From: Mycolicibacterium sp. P1-18
GTDB taxonomy: Bacteria > Actinomycetota > Actinomycetes > Mycobacteriales > Mycobacteriaceae
Reading direction: 5' to 3'
NCBI RefSeq assembly: GCF_008329535.1
Contig: NZ_NPKR01000003.1
Location: 620,001-684,000 of the forward strand
Length of the DNA: 64,000 bases
The translations under genes and the position numbers were made by a program. The first letter of the stretch is position 1, and each line of letters starts with the position of its first letter. The notes under the pieces were generated by a model. It searched no databases and was not told where the DNA came from. It saw only the letters and a program-made list of their open reading frames with translations. Positions 11,272 to 19,277 of the stretch are shown piece after piece.

Positions 11272-12400
11272 GGTTGGCGTCTCCCGTCATGGGATGGATG
11301 GTGACGCCCTTGACGACGCGGCTGACCTCACCGGAGGGGAACGGGTTGTCCGGCGTCTTGCGGTACTCCAGCGAGGTGAACAGCGCGACGTACTGGGCGA
11401 ACACCAGATACGGCAGCGCGACCAGCGCGTCGTCCAGACCGGCCAGGCCCGGGAGTACCAGGGACGGGCCGAGTTCGGCCGGAATGGGCTCGGTGCCGAG
11501 CACGGTGACGGCGTCCTGGCCGAGCTGGTTGCGGATCTCGGCGATGATGTCCAGGTCGTAGAGCCGGGTGTGCGGATCGGTCGAGACGTAGACCACGACG
11601 AGCGTGTCGGCGTCGAGCACCGACTTGGGTCCGTGACGGAACCCCAGCGGTGAGTCGAAGTAGGTCACCACTTCACCCGCGGTCAACTCCAGCAGTTTGA
11701 GGGCGGACTCGCGGGACAGGCCCTCCAACGGTCCGCTGCCGAGGTAGACGAATCGCTGCTTCTTGGTCTGGGCCAGCGCGCGGACGTCGCTCTGCTGGTC
11801 GATGACGTGTTGGGCCGCCGCGGCGAGGGCGTCGACGTCACCGGGCGAGGCCGGTCCCAGCATCAGCAAGCAGGACAACAGCATCGAGGTCAGGCTCGAC
11901 GTCATCGCGAAGCCGACGTCGTTGGTGCGCTCGGGCATGTACACGACCAGCGAGTTGGCCCGGTCGGCGTGCTCGCGTCCCAGCTTGCCCTCGCGGTCGC
12001 ACGTGAGCACCAAATGCCAGACCTCGTCGACCAATTCGTCGGCCAGCGCGGTGGTCGCCAGGCTCTCGGGGCTGTTGCCCGACCGGCCGAACGACACCAG
12101 CAGGGTGGGGGTCCCGCGTTCCAGGAAGTTCAGGGGTGCCGCGACGATGTCGGTCGTCGGGATGGCCTCCACGCGGCGCTCGAGGTGGCGGCGCAGCGCC
12201 GGTGCGGCGATCTCGCCGGCGAACGCCGAGCTGCCGGCACCGGTCAGGATGATCCGCAATTCGGGCCGGGCGACCAGCTCGGCGAGGAACGCCGCGGCGT
12301 CCTCGTCGGTCCGCCCGGCGACCTCGCGCCAGGCGTCGGGCTGCTGCCCGATCTCCAAAATGGTTGCGCCGCCGTCTTCTTGGGCGGGAATCGTCGTCAT
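11264..12400 (-). CDS. agaS: AgaS-type SIS-domain sugar isomerase/deaminase
   Basis: A 378-residue protein with two SIS domains. Hallmarks of AgaS (galactosamine-6-phosphate deaminase/isomerase, giving tagatose 6-phosphate and ammonia) are visible in order: ILTGAGSSAFAGEI, VSFGRSGNSPESLA, RTNDVGFAMTSSLTSM, LLELTAGEVVTYFDSPLGFR and the C-terminal NPFPSGEVSRVVKGVTIHP. It lacks the glutaminase domain of GlmS. ATG 12400 overlaps the stop of gatZ as ATGA, which sets the start. Together with the adjacent GatZ/GatY genes it completes the core of an Aga pathway. Confidence 0.88.
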   Translation of the reverse strand: MTTIPAQEDGGATILEIGQQPDAWREVAGRTDEDAAAFLAELVARPELRIILTGAGSSAFAGEIAAPALRRHLERRVEAIPTTDIVAAPLNFLERGTPTLLVSFGRSGNSPESLATTALADELVDEVWHLVLTCDREGKLGREHADRANSLVVYMPERTNDVGFAMTSSLTSMLLSCLLMLGPASPGDVDALAAAAQHVIDQQSDVRALAQTKKQRFVYLGSGPLEGLSRESALKLLELTAGEVVTYFDSPLGFRHGPKSVLDADTLVVVYVSTDPHTRLYDLDIIAEIRNQLGQDAVTVLGTEPIPAELGPSLVLPGLAGLDDALVALPYLVFAQYVALFTSLEYRKTPDNPFPSGEVSRVVKGVTIHPMTGDANHA

Positions 12401-13707
12401 TGGGCTGCTCCAGTGGTCAGGCACGCGCGTGCGTACGGTCGGATGGCGTCGCGGATCCGGTCGATCACCAGATCCTGCGGGGTGGGTTCGAGACGGCCCG
12501 CACGAATGCGCTCGTACTGGCCTGGCAGGAACTGACTGATCAGGGGCAAGGGCACTCCCGTGCGGCTCAGGTTCTCCAGCAGTGTGCGCCTGGCTGCGTC
12601 GACCTCGGGGTCGGCCCAGTAATAGCGCAGACGATCGCTGTAGCTGTACCGGCGGGCCGTGCGCTGCGCACGGGGCTCGCCCTCGTAGTAGCCCTCCCAG
12701 TATCTGGGTTCGGCGAGCATCCGGCGCTCGACGACCTCGACGAGGTTCGACCGCGCGGTACGGGGCACCAGCTCGGCCTCGATCATCGCCAGCGCGAACA
12801 GTGCCTCGCGCATCGCGAACGTCAGGCCGGGTCCCACCTTGAGGATCGCCCAGTGGTCCTCGACGAGTTCCCGAAGTTGTTGTGGGCGTTGGTAATCAGT
12901 CGAGTGCGCCTCGAAGACGAGGTTGGCCTCGGTGTCGAGCACCGTGCGCAGTTCAACGGTGGCGTCGCGGTGATAGTCGAACACGTTGACGTGGTCGAAT
13001 TCGACGCCGGGTTGCACCACCAGCGCGACGACGCGGGGCCAGACGTCCTCGAGGCCGACGTCGGCGAAGGCCGAGCGATGGGCGTCGATGGTGCGTCGGG
13101 CCCGGTCGGCGGGAGTCGGCACGAGGTGGTCGAGTGTTTCGTGCGCACCGCCGGGCACCGGTACCTCGGTGCCGATGACGTACACGGGACCCGGGGATCC
13201 GATGCGGTGGGCGGTGTCCTCGGCGACGCGCATCAGACGTGCCGACCGACTGGCGACCACCTCGTCGGCGAGGACGTCGGGGTCGTCGGCGCACGACATG
13301 CTGCAGTCCAGATGGATCTTGGTGTAGCCCGCCTCGACGTAGGTGGCGATCAGGACGTCGGCCTTATCCATTGCAGCAGAGGAGGATTCGCGCTGCCAGC
13401 GATTGGGTCCGAGGTGGTCGCCGCCGAGGACGACGCGGTCCCGGGGGAACCCCTGGTCGTCGGCGATGCGCAACACCAGGTCGCGGAACTCGGCGGGGCG
13501 AAGCCCCGTGTATCCGCCGTACTGGTCGACCTGGTTCGACGTGGCCTCGATCAGTACGTAGCTGCCGTCGTCGGCGGCCTGCACCATGGCGGCCTCCACC
13601 ACCGTGGGGTGGGCCGAGCAGACGGAGTAGACGCCGACGGGCTGACCGGCCTTGTGGCTGGCGACCGTCTGGGCCAGCCAGTCGACGCGACGCATCGTGT
13701 CGGTCAT
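12397..13707 (-). CDS. gatZ: Tagatose-1,6-bisphosphate aldolase GatZ/KbaZ subunit
   Basis: A 436-residue GatZ/KbaZ-family protein. The N-terminal segment GVYSVCSAHPTVVEAAM and the run ATSNQVDQYGGYTG are characteristic, as are VVLGGDHLGPNRW and VIGTEVPVPGGA. In enterobacteria this subunit is needed for full activity and stability of the GatY/KbaY aldolase, and a role in tagatose-6-phosphate phosphorylation has also been proposed. It overlaps both neighbours (gatY and agaS) by four bases, so the subunits are probably made together. No separate tagatose-6-phosphate kinase is encoded in this operon. Confidence 0.9.
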   Translation of the reverse strand: MTDTMRRVDWLAQTVASHKAGQPVGVYSVCSAHPTVVEAAMVQAADDGSYVLIEATSNQVDQYGGYTGLRPAEFRDLVLRIADDQGFPRDRVVLGGDHLGPNRWQRESSSAAMDKADVLIATYVEAGYTKIHLDCSMSCADDPDVLADEVVASRSARLMRVAEDTAHRIGSPGPVYVIGTEVPVPGGAHETLDHLVPTPADRARRTIDAHRSAFADVGLEDVWPRVVALVVQPGVEFDHVNVFDYHRDATVELRTVLDTEANLVFEAHSTDYQRPQQLRELVEDHWAILKVGPGLTFAMREALFALAMIEAELVPRTARSNLVEVVERRMLAEPRYWEGYYEGEPRAQRTARRYSYSDRLRYYWADPEVDAARRTLLENLSRTGVPLPLISQFLPGQYERIRAGRLEPTPQDLVIDRIRDAIRPYARACLTTGAAQ

Positions 13708-14579
13708 CGGGCGCCTCCGTTGGTGACGGTCCGTGGCGTGACGGCGTGGCAGAGTTCGGCGACCGTGTCCGCGATCGCGGTGCGTGCGGCGGCCAGCGCG
13801 CGACGCGGGTCACTCGCCGCGGGGTTGGCCTCGAGTTGCCTGCGCAGCGCCGCGGTGTAGGCGACGTTGAGCGCCGTTCCGACGTTGACCTTGCGGATGC
13901 CGGCCTCGGTGGCCAGGCGGAGCTGATGGTCGGACACCCCCGACGAGCCGTGCAGAACCAGGGGCGCCGAGACCGCTTCGCTGAGCCGGTGGACCAGCTC
14001 GACGTCGAGTTCGGCGTCGCGGGTAGTCATCGCATGGGAGCTGCCGACCGCCACGGCGAGACCGTCGACCCTCGTGGCCTCGGCGAAGGACGCCGCCTCG
14101 GCGGGATCGGTGCGGACGCCGAAGTCGTGCGCCCCGCCCTTGCCGCCGACCTCGCCCAGTTCGGCCTCGACCCACAGACCGGCGCGATGACCGAGTTCGA
14201 CGAAGCCGTGGGTCCGTTCGACGTTGTCGGCGTAGGAGAGGTGCGCGGCGTCGACCATGATCGAGGTAACGCCGAGTCCGGCCGCGGAGTCGATGGCCTC
14301 GGCGATGAGCGTGACGTCCTGGAAGTGGTCGAGGTGGATCGCCAACCGGGCCGACGACTGCGCCGCGATCCGGGCACAGGCCGAGACCAGCGGCGCCATG
14401 CGGCCGCCGTGGAACCGGACCGTGTTCTCGCTGATCTGGAACAACGCGGCGACGCCGGCCCGCTCGGCACCTTCGGCGATGCCCTCGGCGTGCTCGACGG
14501 TGACGACGTTGAACGCCAGGACGGCGGTCCCGTCGGCGACGGCGGAGCCGACCAGATCGGCGGTGGCGGCCAGGCTCAC
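13704..14579 (-). CDS. gatY: Class II aldolase, tagatose-1,6-bisphosphate type (GatY/KbaY)
   Basis: A 291-residue zinc-dependent class II aldolase cleaving a ketohexose 1,6-bisphosphate to dihydroxyacetone phosphate and glyceraldehyde 3-phosphate. Visible features are AFNVVTVEHAEGIAEGAE at the N-terminus, the zinc-binding IHLDHFQDV (about residue 80), EAELGEVGGKGG, the VGSSHAM histidine and the phosphate-binding LVLHGSSGVSD. Pairing with GatZ marks it as the tagatose type rather than the fructose type. It is the first gene of the operon, starting with GTG; no strong ribosome site precedes it, so the transcript may have a short or weakly initiated leader. Confidence 0.88.
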   Translation of the reverse strand: MSLAATADLVGSAVADGTAVLAFNVVTVEHAEGIAEGAERAGVAALFQISENTVRFHGGRMAPLVSACARIAAQSSARLAIHLDHFQDVTLIAEAIDSAAGLGVTSIMVDAAHLSYADNVERTHGFVELGHRAGLWVEAELGEVGGKGGAHDFGVRTDPAEAASFAEATRVDGLAVAVGSSHAMTTRDAELDVELVHRLSEAVSAPLVLHGSSGVSDHQLRLATEAGIRKVNVGTALNVAYTAALRRQLEANPAASDPRRALAAARTAIADTVAELCHAVTPRTVTNGGAR

Positions 14580-14669
14580 TGGCTCACTCGCGAGTGGGGG
14601 TGTGACGTGCGGAACATCTATCGATCATGGGAAGCTCGCTCAAAGCGCGCAATACAAGCGGGCAAAACG

Positions 14670-14684
14670 ATCAGGAAAACTGAT
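14670..14684. promoter_or_regulatory. Candidate operator between gatY and the DeoR-type regulator
   Basis: The 137-base divergent region between gatY and the regulator gene contains the inverted repeat ATCAG-GAAAA-CTGAT. Just left of it are short repeated elements, CAAAGCG (14641-14647), CAAGCGGG and CAAAACGA. The repeat is 32 bases before the regulator start, so binding there could repress both directions. This is a pattern-based proposal. Confidence 0.4.
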
Positions 14685-14716
14685 TGTGCCGGCCCCGTCC
14701 CAAGGAGTGTTCAGCG

Positions 14717-15505
14717 ATGTCGATCAAGCGCACGGACCGGATGCGCGAGGTGCTGTCCCTGCTGAGGGACCGCGGCGAGGTGGCGTCGCAGGTGCTGTGC
14801 AGCGAATTGAAGGTCTCGGTGGCGACGCTGCGCCGCGACCTCAACGAGCTCGAGGAGCAGGGGTTGCTCGTCCGGACCCACGGCGGTGCGCGGGCACTGG
14901 ACCCCAGCGGCAGCGAGATCCCCGTTCGGCTGCGCGACCATCGAATGGTGGCGATCAAGCGACGGATCGCCCACCGCGCGGCCGCGCTGGTGCCGGCGGG
15001 CCCGCAGGCCGTCGCGCTCACCGGCGGCGTCACGACCGGAGAGGTGGCCAGATCGCTCAAGGGCCGGCCCAACATGACCATCGTCACGAACTCGCTGACC
15101 ATCGCCGCCGACTGCGCGGTGGACGCGCACATGAAGGTGATCGCCACCGGAGGGTTGGTGCGCGCGAACACCCTTGAGGCCGTTGGCCCGATGTCCGAAC
15201 ACGCGTTCCAGGTGATCACCGTCGGCACCGCGGTCCTCGGTGCCGACGGCATGTCCGCCGAGATCGGCGCCACCACCTACGACGAGGCCGAGGCGCGCAC
15301 CGCGATCGCGATGGCCGCGAACGCGCAACGCGTCGTCGTCGCCGTCGACGGATCCAAGATCGGGAAGGTGACCCTTGCAAAGATGGTGCCGCTGAGCGAC
15401 ATTCACCATCTGGTCACCGACTCGACCGCGAATCCCCAACAGCTGGAACGCATTGCGGCCGCGGGCGTCCACGTCCACGTCGTGGCGGTCGACGACGACG
15501 CCTGA
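14717..15505 (+). CDS. DeoR/GlpR-family transcriptional repressor (AgaR-like)
   Basis: A 262-residue DeoR-family regulator. The N-terminal winged helix-turn-helix reads TDRMREVLSLLRDRGEVA then VSVATLRRDLNELEEQGLL. The C-terminal sensor domain has the ISOCOT-like phosphosugar fold (GGVTTGEVARSL, TNSLTIAADC, VVVAVDGSKIGKV). ATG 14717 is chosen because AAGGAG lies nine bases upstream; an earlier in-frame ATG at 14684 lacks one. It is transcribed away from the ten-gene sugar operon and is its likely repressor, released by a phosphorylated pathway intermediate as for AgaR or GatR (inference). Confidence 0.88.
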   Translation: MSIKRTDRMREVLSLLRDRGEVASQVLCSELKVSVATLRRDLNELEEQGLLVRTHGGARALDPSGSEIPVRLRDHRMVAIKRRIAHRAAALVPAGPQAVALTGGVTTGEVARSLKGRPNMTIVTNSLTIAADCAVDAHMKVIATGGLVRANTLEAVGPMSEHAFQVITVGTAVLGADGMSAEIGATTYDEAEARTAIAMAANAQRVVVAVDGSKIGKVTLAKMVPLSDIHHLVTDSTANPQQLERIAAAGVHVHVVAVDDDA

Positions 15506-15514
15506 CGTCGAGAA

Positions 15515-16369
15515 TCAGGGCGTGGTGAGCAGGCCCGAATCGCGGATCGCCTCGGCCAGGGGCTCCAGGACGGCCGGATCATACGGCGGCGGCAGGTAGA
15601 TGATCGCGAGGTCGAGACCCTCGGCGCCCAACGCGAGGCAATCCTCCATCAGCGCCTTGTAATTGCGGTCCTCGCCGAGGCGGACGTGCGCCGAGAGGGT
15701 GATCTCCTTCGGGTCGCGGCCGATGTCCTTGCAGCGGGCCGCGAGCACGTCGCGCTTCTGGGCGAATTCCGCCGGGGTCCCGCCGACGAAGTTCCAGTGG
15801 TCGGCGTACTTGGCGGTGAGCGGAAGCGTCCGCTTCTCGCCGCTGCCGCCGATGCAGATCGGGGGATGCGGTTGCTGCGGGCCCTTGGGCTCGTTGCGGG
15901 CGTCCTTGAGCTGGTAGTACTTGCCGTCGAAGGTGGTCGACTCGTTGGTCAGCAGGCTGGTGAGCACCTCGCAGGCCTCTTCGAACCGGTCGAAGCGCTC
16001 CTTCATGGTGCCCAGCTCGATGCCGTAGGCGCCGGACTCCTCCTCGTTCCAACCGGCGCCGATGCCGAGTTCGAGGCGCCCGTTGGAGATGACGTCGAGC
16101 GCGGAGGCCATGTTGGCCAGGACGGCGGGGTGGCGGTAGTGGATGCCGGTGACCAGCACGCCGACCCGGAGCCGCTTGGTGGCCTGCGCCAGCGCCGTCA
16201 GAGTGATCCAGCCCTCCAGGCAGGGGCCGGAGGAGTCGGAGAAGATCGGATAGAAGTGATCGAAGGTCCAGCCGGACTCGAAGACGTCGATGTCGTCGGC
16301 GGTCTGCCAGATGGGCAGCATTTCCGACCACGTGGTGTTTTGGGGGGATGTCTTGAAGGCGAATCGCAC
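15515..16369 (-). CDS. LLM-class (F420-dependent) oxidoreductase
   Basis: A luciferase-like TIM-barrel oxidoreductase of 284 residues from the GTG at 16369 (sequence begins with RFAFKTSPQNTTWSEML). Features of the class: WTFDHFYPIF near residue 30, LVTGIHYRHPAVLANMA, GRLELGIGAGWNEEESGAYG and the cofactor loop ICIGGSGEKRTLPL. In mycobacteria this group mostly uses coenzyme F420. A 43-residue longer frame exists, but it runs into the divergent promoter region and has no family similarity. It is convergent with the DeoR-type gene and divergent from the next gene. Substrate unknown. Confidence 0.88.
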   Translation of the reverse strand: MRFAFKTSPQNTTWSEMLPIWQTADDIDVFESGWTFDHFYPIFSDSSGPCLEGWITLTALAQATKRLRVGVLVTGIHYRHPAVLANMASALDVISNGRLELGIGAGWNEEESGAYGIELGTMKERFDRFEEACEVLTSLLTNESTTFDGKYYQLKDARNEPKGPQQPHPPICIGGSGEKRTLPLTAKYADHWNFVGGTPAEFAQKRDVLAARCKDIGRDPKEITLSAHVRLGEDRNYKALMEDCLALGAEGLDLAIIYLPPPYDPAVLEPLAEAIRDSGLLTTP

Positions 16370-16433
16370 TCGGTCAAGCCTAGACCCGGAACCTGTCGGT
16401 CGTCGATGAGTTTCTCCGCCGGCGCCGGTCGGT

Positions 16434-17024
16434 ATGGACATGAACGACAAGACCCTGCTGGTTTCGAAGGCCTGTGCGCGGACCACCGACGTCCTCACCG
16501 GCGTGACGGACGATCAGCTCGACGCGCGCACTCCGTGCGAGAAATTGACGGTGCGCGAGCTGGTGGCGCACGTGGGCGGGCTCGGCGTGGCGTTCGCCGC
16601 GGCGGCGCGCAAGCACTTCGGCGAGCTGACCGACAGTCCACCCGGCGACGGCGGGTATGAGCTGGATGCCGACTGGCGTTCGCAGTATCCGTTGAACCTG
16701 GCCTCGCTCGCCAACGCTTGGCGCGATCCCGCCGCGTGGGACGGCATGACCCGTGTCGGTGGGGTCGACCTGCCCGGTGAGGTGTGCGGGATGGTCGGAC
16801 TGACGGAGGTCGTGGTGCACGGGTGGGACGTGGCCGTGGCCACGGGGCAGGGCTACGTGGTCGACGACGACGTGGCCGAGGCCGTGCGCGAGCATCTGGC
16901 GAGCTTCACCGCAGCCGGCCCGGTGGAGGGTCTCTTCGACTCGGCGGTTGAGATCGGCGCGCATGCAACGGTATTGGAGCGCGCGGTGGCGCTGAGCGGT
17001 CGAGACCCTCGGGTGTGGGCCTAG
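16434..17024 (+). CDS. TIGR03086-type protein (DinB/mycothiol-maleylpyruvate isomerase N-terminal domain)
   Basis: A 196-residue protein of the actinobacterial family with a four-helix DinB-like metal-binding domain. The hallmarks are TPCEKLTVRELVAHVGG near residue 36, with the first metal-ligand histidine, and LTEVVVHGWDVAVATGQ near residue 122, with the second. Related proteins use mycothiol as a thiol cofactor or have no assigned substrate. It stands alone, divergent from the oxidoreductase; a second ATG lies two codons downstream of the one chosen. Confidence 0.82.
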   Translation: MDMNDKTLLVSKACARTTDVLTGVTDDQLDARTPCEKLTVRELVAHVGGLGVAFAAAARKHFGELTDSPPGDGGYELDADWRSQYPLNLASLANAWRDPAAWDGMTRVGGVDLPGEVCGMVGLTEVVVHGWDVAVATGQGYVVDDDVAEAVREHLASFTAAGPVEGLFDSAVEIGAHATVLERAVALSGRDPRVWA

Positions 17025-17099
17025 CCTCGGGAGCGGCGGGTGTAGATGCACCCACGAACTTGATAGCGCCGGTGGTAGCGGATCGGCGGCGGTATCCTG

Positions 17100-18479
17100 C
17101 TAGCTAGGTGCGACGAGCGAGGTCAATTCGGTTCCGTCGTATGATAATTGGACGAGGGTGGCATTGACTCGAAACACCATCCTGAGCGATCCAGATGACT
17201 TCGGAATTGACCAGGCCAACCCGCACGAGCCGAGATCGTAGGCCTTCACCGCATCGTCGGCTTTCGCACTCGTCGGCGCCCGCAGTGCCACGACGCCGTC
17301 GGTGCCCAGATACACCGGGCTGACGTCGAAGTCGCATTTCTTACCCGGCTCGCCCGATTCCATGTCGTAGGTCTGGCTGCCAGCACCGCTTGCGTTGCCG
17401 ACGTACAGGGTGGTCCCCACCACTTGCATCCCGCTCGGTCGGGCGCCCGCGATGTCGAAGAGTTTGTCGCCGGTGGGACCGTAAATGCCGAAGTGGTCGG
17501 CTCGTTCGGCCACGGCGGTCACATTGGCCGCCGTGCCGGCGAGCAGGCCGCTGACCCTCCGATCGTTGACTGCGTGCCCCGTTGCGTCGAAGAACTGAAC
17601 CGCTGGTGGACCTCCAGCCTCGACTACGGTGGCCGCGAACCCCCCCTCGAAGAAGTTCACGTCCTCGAGATGCGTGTCATCGGCCAGCTTAGGTGTGATG
17701 AATTCTCCGCTTGTGGTGCGAACCATCTCGATGGCATACGAGCCGGTAGCAGCACCTTGCGCGATGACGTCATCGGAGGACTTGAAGACGACGCCCACGC
17801 CGGGGGCAAACCACGTCGGCTCAGCCTTGGAACCCACCCCGTAAAGACCTTGGCCCTTTGTCGCCGCGACCACGTGATTTCCCGCGCGGGTTGCCCTAAG
17901 TGTGTCGCCGAAGAGCCGAATGTCCGTCGGACCGGTGTAGGCAAGACCGCCGGTGGGTGTGTCGACTACCCAGGCGGTCGCCGACGTGTGGTCGTCCGAG
18001 ACGCAGATTATCTGCTTGTCGTTCGGGAAACAGCTTGGTGCTATGCCGTTGAGGGTCAACCCAATCGGGGGAAAGAGACTTCGTCCGTCGCGCACGTCGA
18101 CCCCAAGCAGCCACCATCGAGGAGCCGTCGGCTCTGGAGTGCGCGCCAACAGGTAGGTGTGGTCACCCTGGCTCGCGATGACAGGACCCGGCACTGCAGA
18201 GCCGTCGCCCGTAGTGATCTTCGCGTCGGGCGGCAAGCCGAGCTTTACGGCGTCCGACTTCCAACCCGGGACGGGTTCCACACGCATGGATGGCAGCGAA
18301 ACCTGCTGCGGCGGTTGCCACTGCGACCGATCCCAGCCTTCGTCACCCCCGGTGAGCCACCACCCCGCCCCGCCGACAACGACGACTAGCAAGACGACGA
18401 ACACACCAGTGATGACCGGCCAACGGCGGCGACGTCGGCGCGAAGACTGCGGAGGTTGCGACACTCCGGTCAGTGCCAT
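17100..18479 (-). CDS. Membrane-anchored, propeller-like protein of an Esp-type operon
   Basis: A 459-residue protein with a cytoplasmic Arg-rich start (SSRRRRRRWP), one membrane helix (about residues 20-43, VITGVFVVLLVVVVGGAGWW) and a long extracytoplasmic part made of short beta-rich repeats (GDHTYLLARTP, NDKQIICVSDDHTSATAWVVD, GDTLRATRAGNHVVAATKG, VGTTLYVGN), suggesting a PQQ/WD-like propeller without catalytic motifs. Four cysteines in the outer part could form disulfides. It overlaps the EspD-like gene by ten bases, so it is the fourth gene of an espA-C-D-like operon and may bind or anchor the exported Esp proteins (inference). Confidence 0.75.
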   Translation of the reverse strand: MALTGVSQPPQSSRRRRRRWPVITGVFVVLLVVVVGGAGWWLTGGDEGWDRSQWQPPQQVSLPSMRVEPVPGWKSDAVKLGLPPDAKITTGDGSAVPGPVIASQGDHTYLLARTPEPTAPRWWLLGVDVRDGRSLFPPIGLTLNGIAPSCFPNDKQIICVSDDHTSATAWVVDTPTGGLAYTGPTDIRLFGDTLRATRAGNHVVAATKGQGLYGVGSKAEPTWFAPGVGVVFKSSDDVIAQGAATGSYAIEMVRTTSGEFITPKLADDTHLEDVNFFEGGFAATVVEAGGPPAVQFFDATGHAVNDRRVSGLLAGTAANVTAVAERADHFGIYGPTGDKLFDIAGARPSGMQVVGTTLYVGNASGAGSQTYDMESGEPGKKCDFDVSPVYLGTDGVVALRAPTSAKADDAVKAYDLGSCGLAWSIPKSSGSLRMVFRVNATLVQLSYDGTELTSLVAPS

Positions 18480-18937
18480 TCGTCAGTGTACCGATTGGCG
18501 AAGACTTCCGACTTCTCGGCAAGCACCGTCTCCACGGATGGCAAACCCAACTCGTACTCGACGAAGCTCCGGACGGACACCTTGTCGTGTCCCATCCGCT
18601 GCATCAATGACGAGACGAGCAAGTGCTGTCCGGCTTTGGCTTGGCGGCTGGCTAGCCCGGCGATCACGGAGATCTCCTCTGTCAGTTGACTTTCTGTCAT
18701 TTCCACGACTTTCGGCGCCAAGTCGACACGGATGGGCATGCCATTCCCCAAGGCGGTAACCGACACGGTTCCGGGCGGATTGGTAACCGTAAAGAACATC
18801 GCCTGGTCTGCGTCGTCGTCGACCTCCACCTCGGCGTCGCCTGGTGACGTCAGATGTCCGGGTGGTTCCCACGCCGTGTTGTCATCGACGTCATCTTCCT
18901 CGTCGTCCCAGGAATCGTTGGACCCGCTGTCGACCAC
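18470..18937 (-). CDS. EspD/EspH-like ESX secretion-associated protein (DUF2694)
   Basis: A 155-residue protein related to EspH (Rv3867) and EspD (Rv3614c). The N-terminal 50 residues are acidic and disordered (many Asp/Glu). The core has the family pattern MFFTVTNPPGTVSVTAL, PKVVEMTESQLTEEISVIAGLA and, at the C-terminus, EVFANRYTDEW, matching the conserved EVFATRY ending of EspH as I remember it. Members are cytosolic or exported helpers that stabilise EspA/EspC or EspE/EspF. Its GTG start directly abuts the EspC-like stop codon. Confidence 0.8.
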   Translation of the reverse strand: MVDSGSNDSWDDEEDDVDDNTAWEPPGHLTSPGDAEVEVDDDADQAMFFTVTNPPGTVSVTALGNGMPIRVDLAPKVVEMTESQLTEEISVIAGLASRQAKAGQHLLVSSLMQRMGHDKVSVRSFVEYELGLPSVETVLAEKSEVFANRYTDEWH

Positions 18938-19261
18938 TCAAACCCCGCAGCGGTCGATGTTCCCGGCCTCGTCTGAGTCGGTGTTGTCGTACTGCGCTGC
19001 GGATGCCGTGAGCTTTTCGACGAATTCGGTGGACACCTTGATCAATGCGGCTCCTGCCGCGCGACGGGCATCCTCCGCATCGGACATGGCGAGTTTGCTT
19101 GCGAAGCACACCACACCGTGAGTGTCCTCGATGTTTCTCGCCGGATCGACTATCGACCGGTTGGCGCCCGTGATCTTGTCGACCGCGGTCTGCTGTTTCG
19201 TCGCGAGGTGCTTGATGTGATCGGACAGGACGATCAGGTTCTTCTCTTGATCGGTAGCCAC
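18938..19261 (-). CDS. EspC/EspF-like secreted protein (DUF2580 family)
   Basis: A 107-residue helical protein resembling EspC (Rv3615c) and EspF (Rv3865). It has the conserved HGVVCFASKLAM region, equivalent to HGPYCSQF in EspC, and a helical hairpin layout. Near the C-terminus YDNTD fits the YxxxD/E type VII secretion signal. GTG 19261 with GGAG just upstream is preferred; the frame extends much further upstream but there only shadows the EspA-like gene. It lies 16 bases after the EspA-like gene, the same order as espA-espC-espD. Confidence 0.8.
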   Translation of the reverse strand: MATDQEKNLIVLSDHIKHLATKQQTAVDKITGANRSIVDPARNIEDTHGVVCFASKLAMSDAEDARRAAGAALIKVSTEFVEKLTASAAQYDNTDSDEAGNIDRCGV

Positions 19262-19277
19262 GAGCTCTCCGTTCGAC

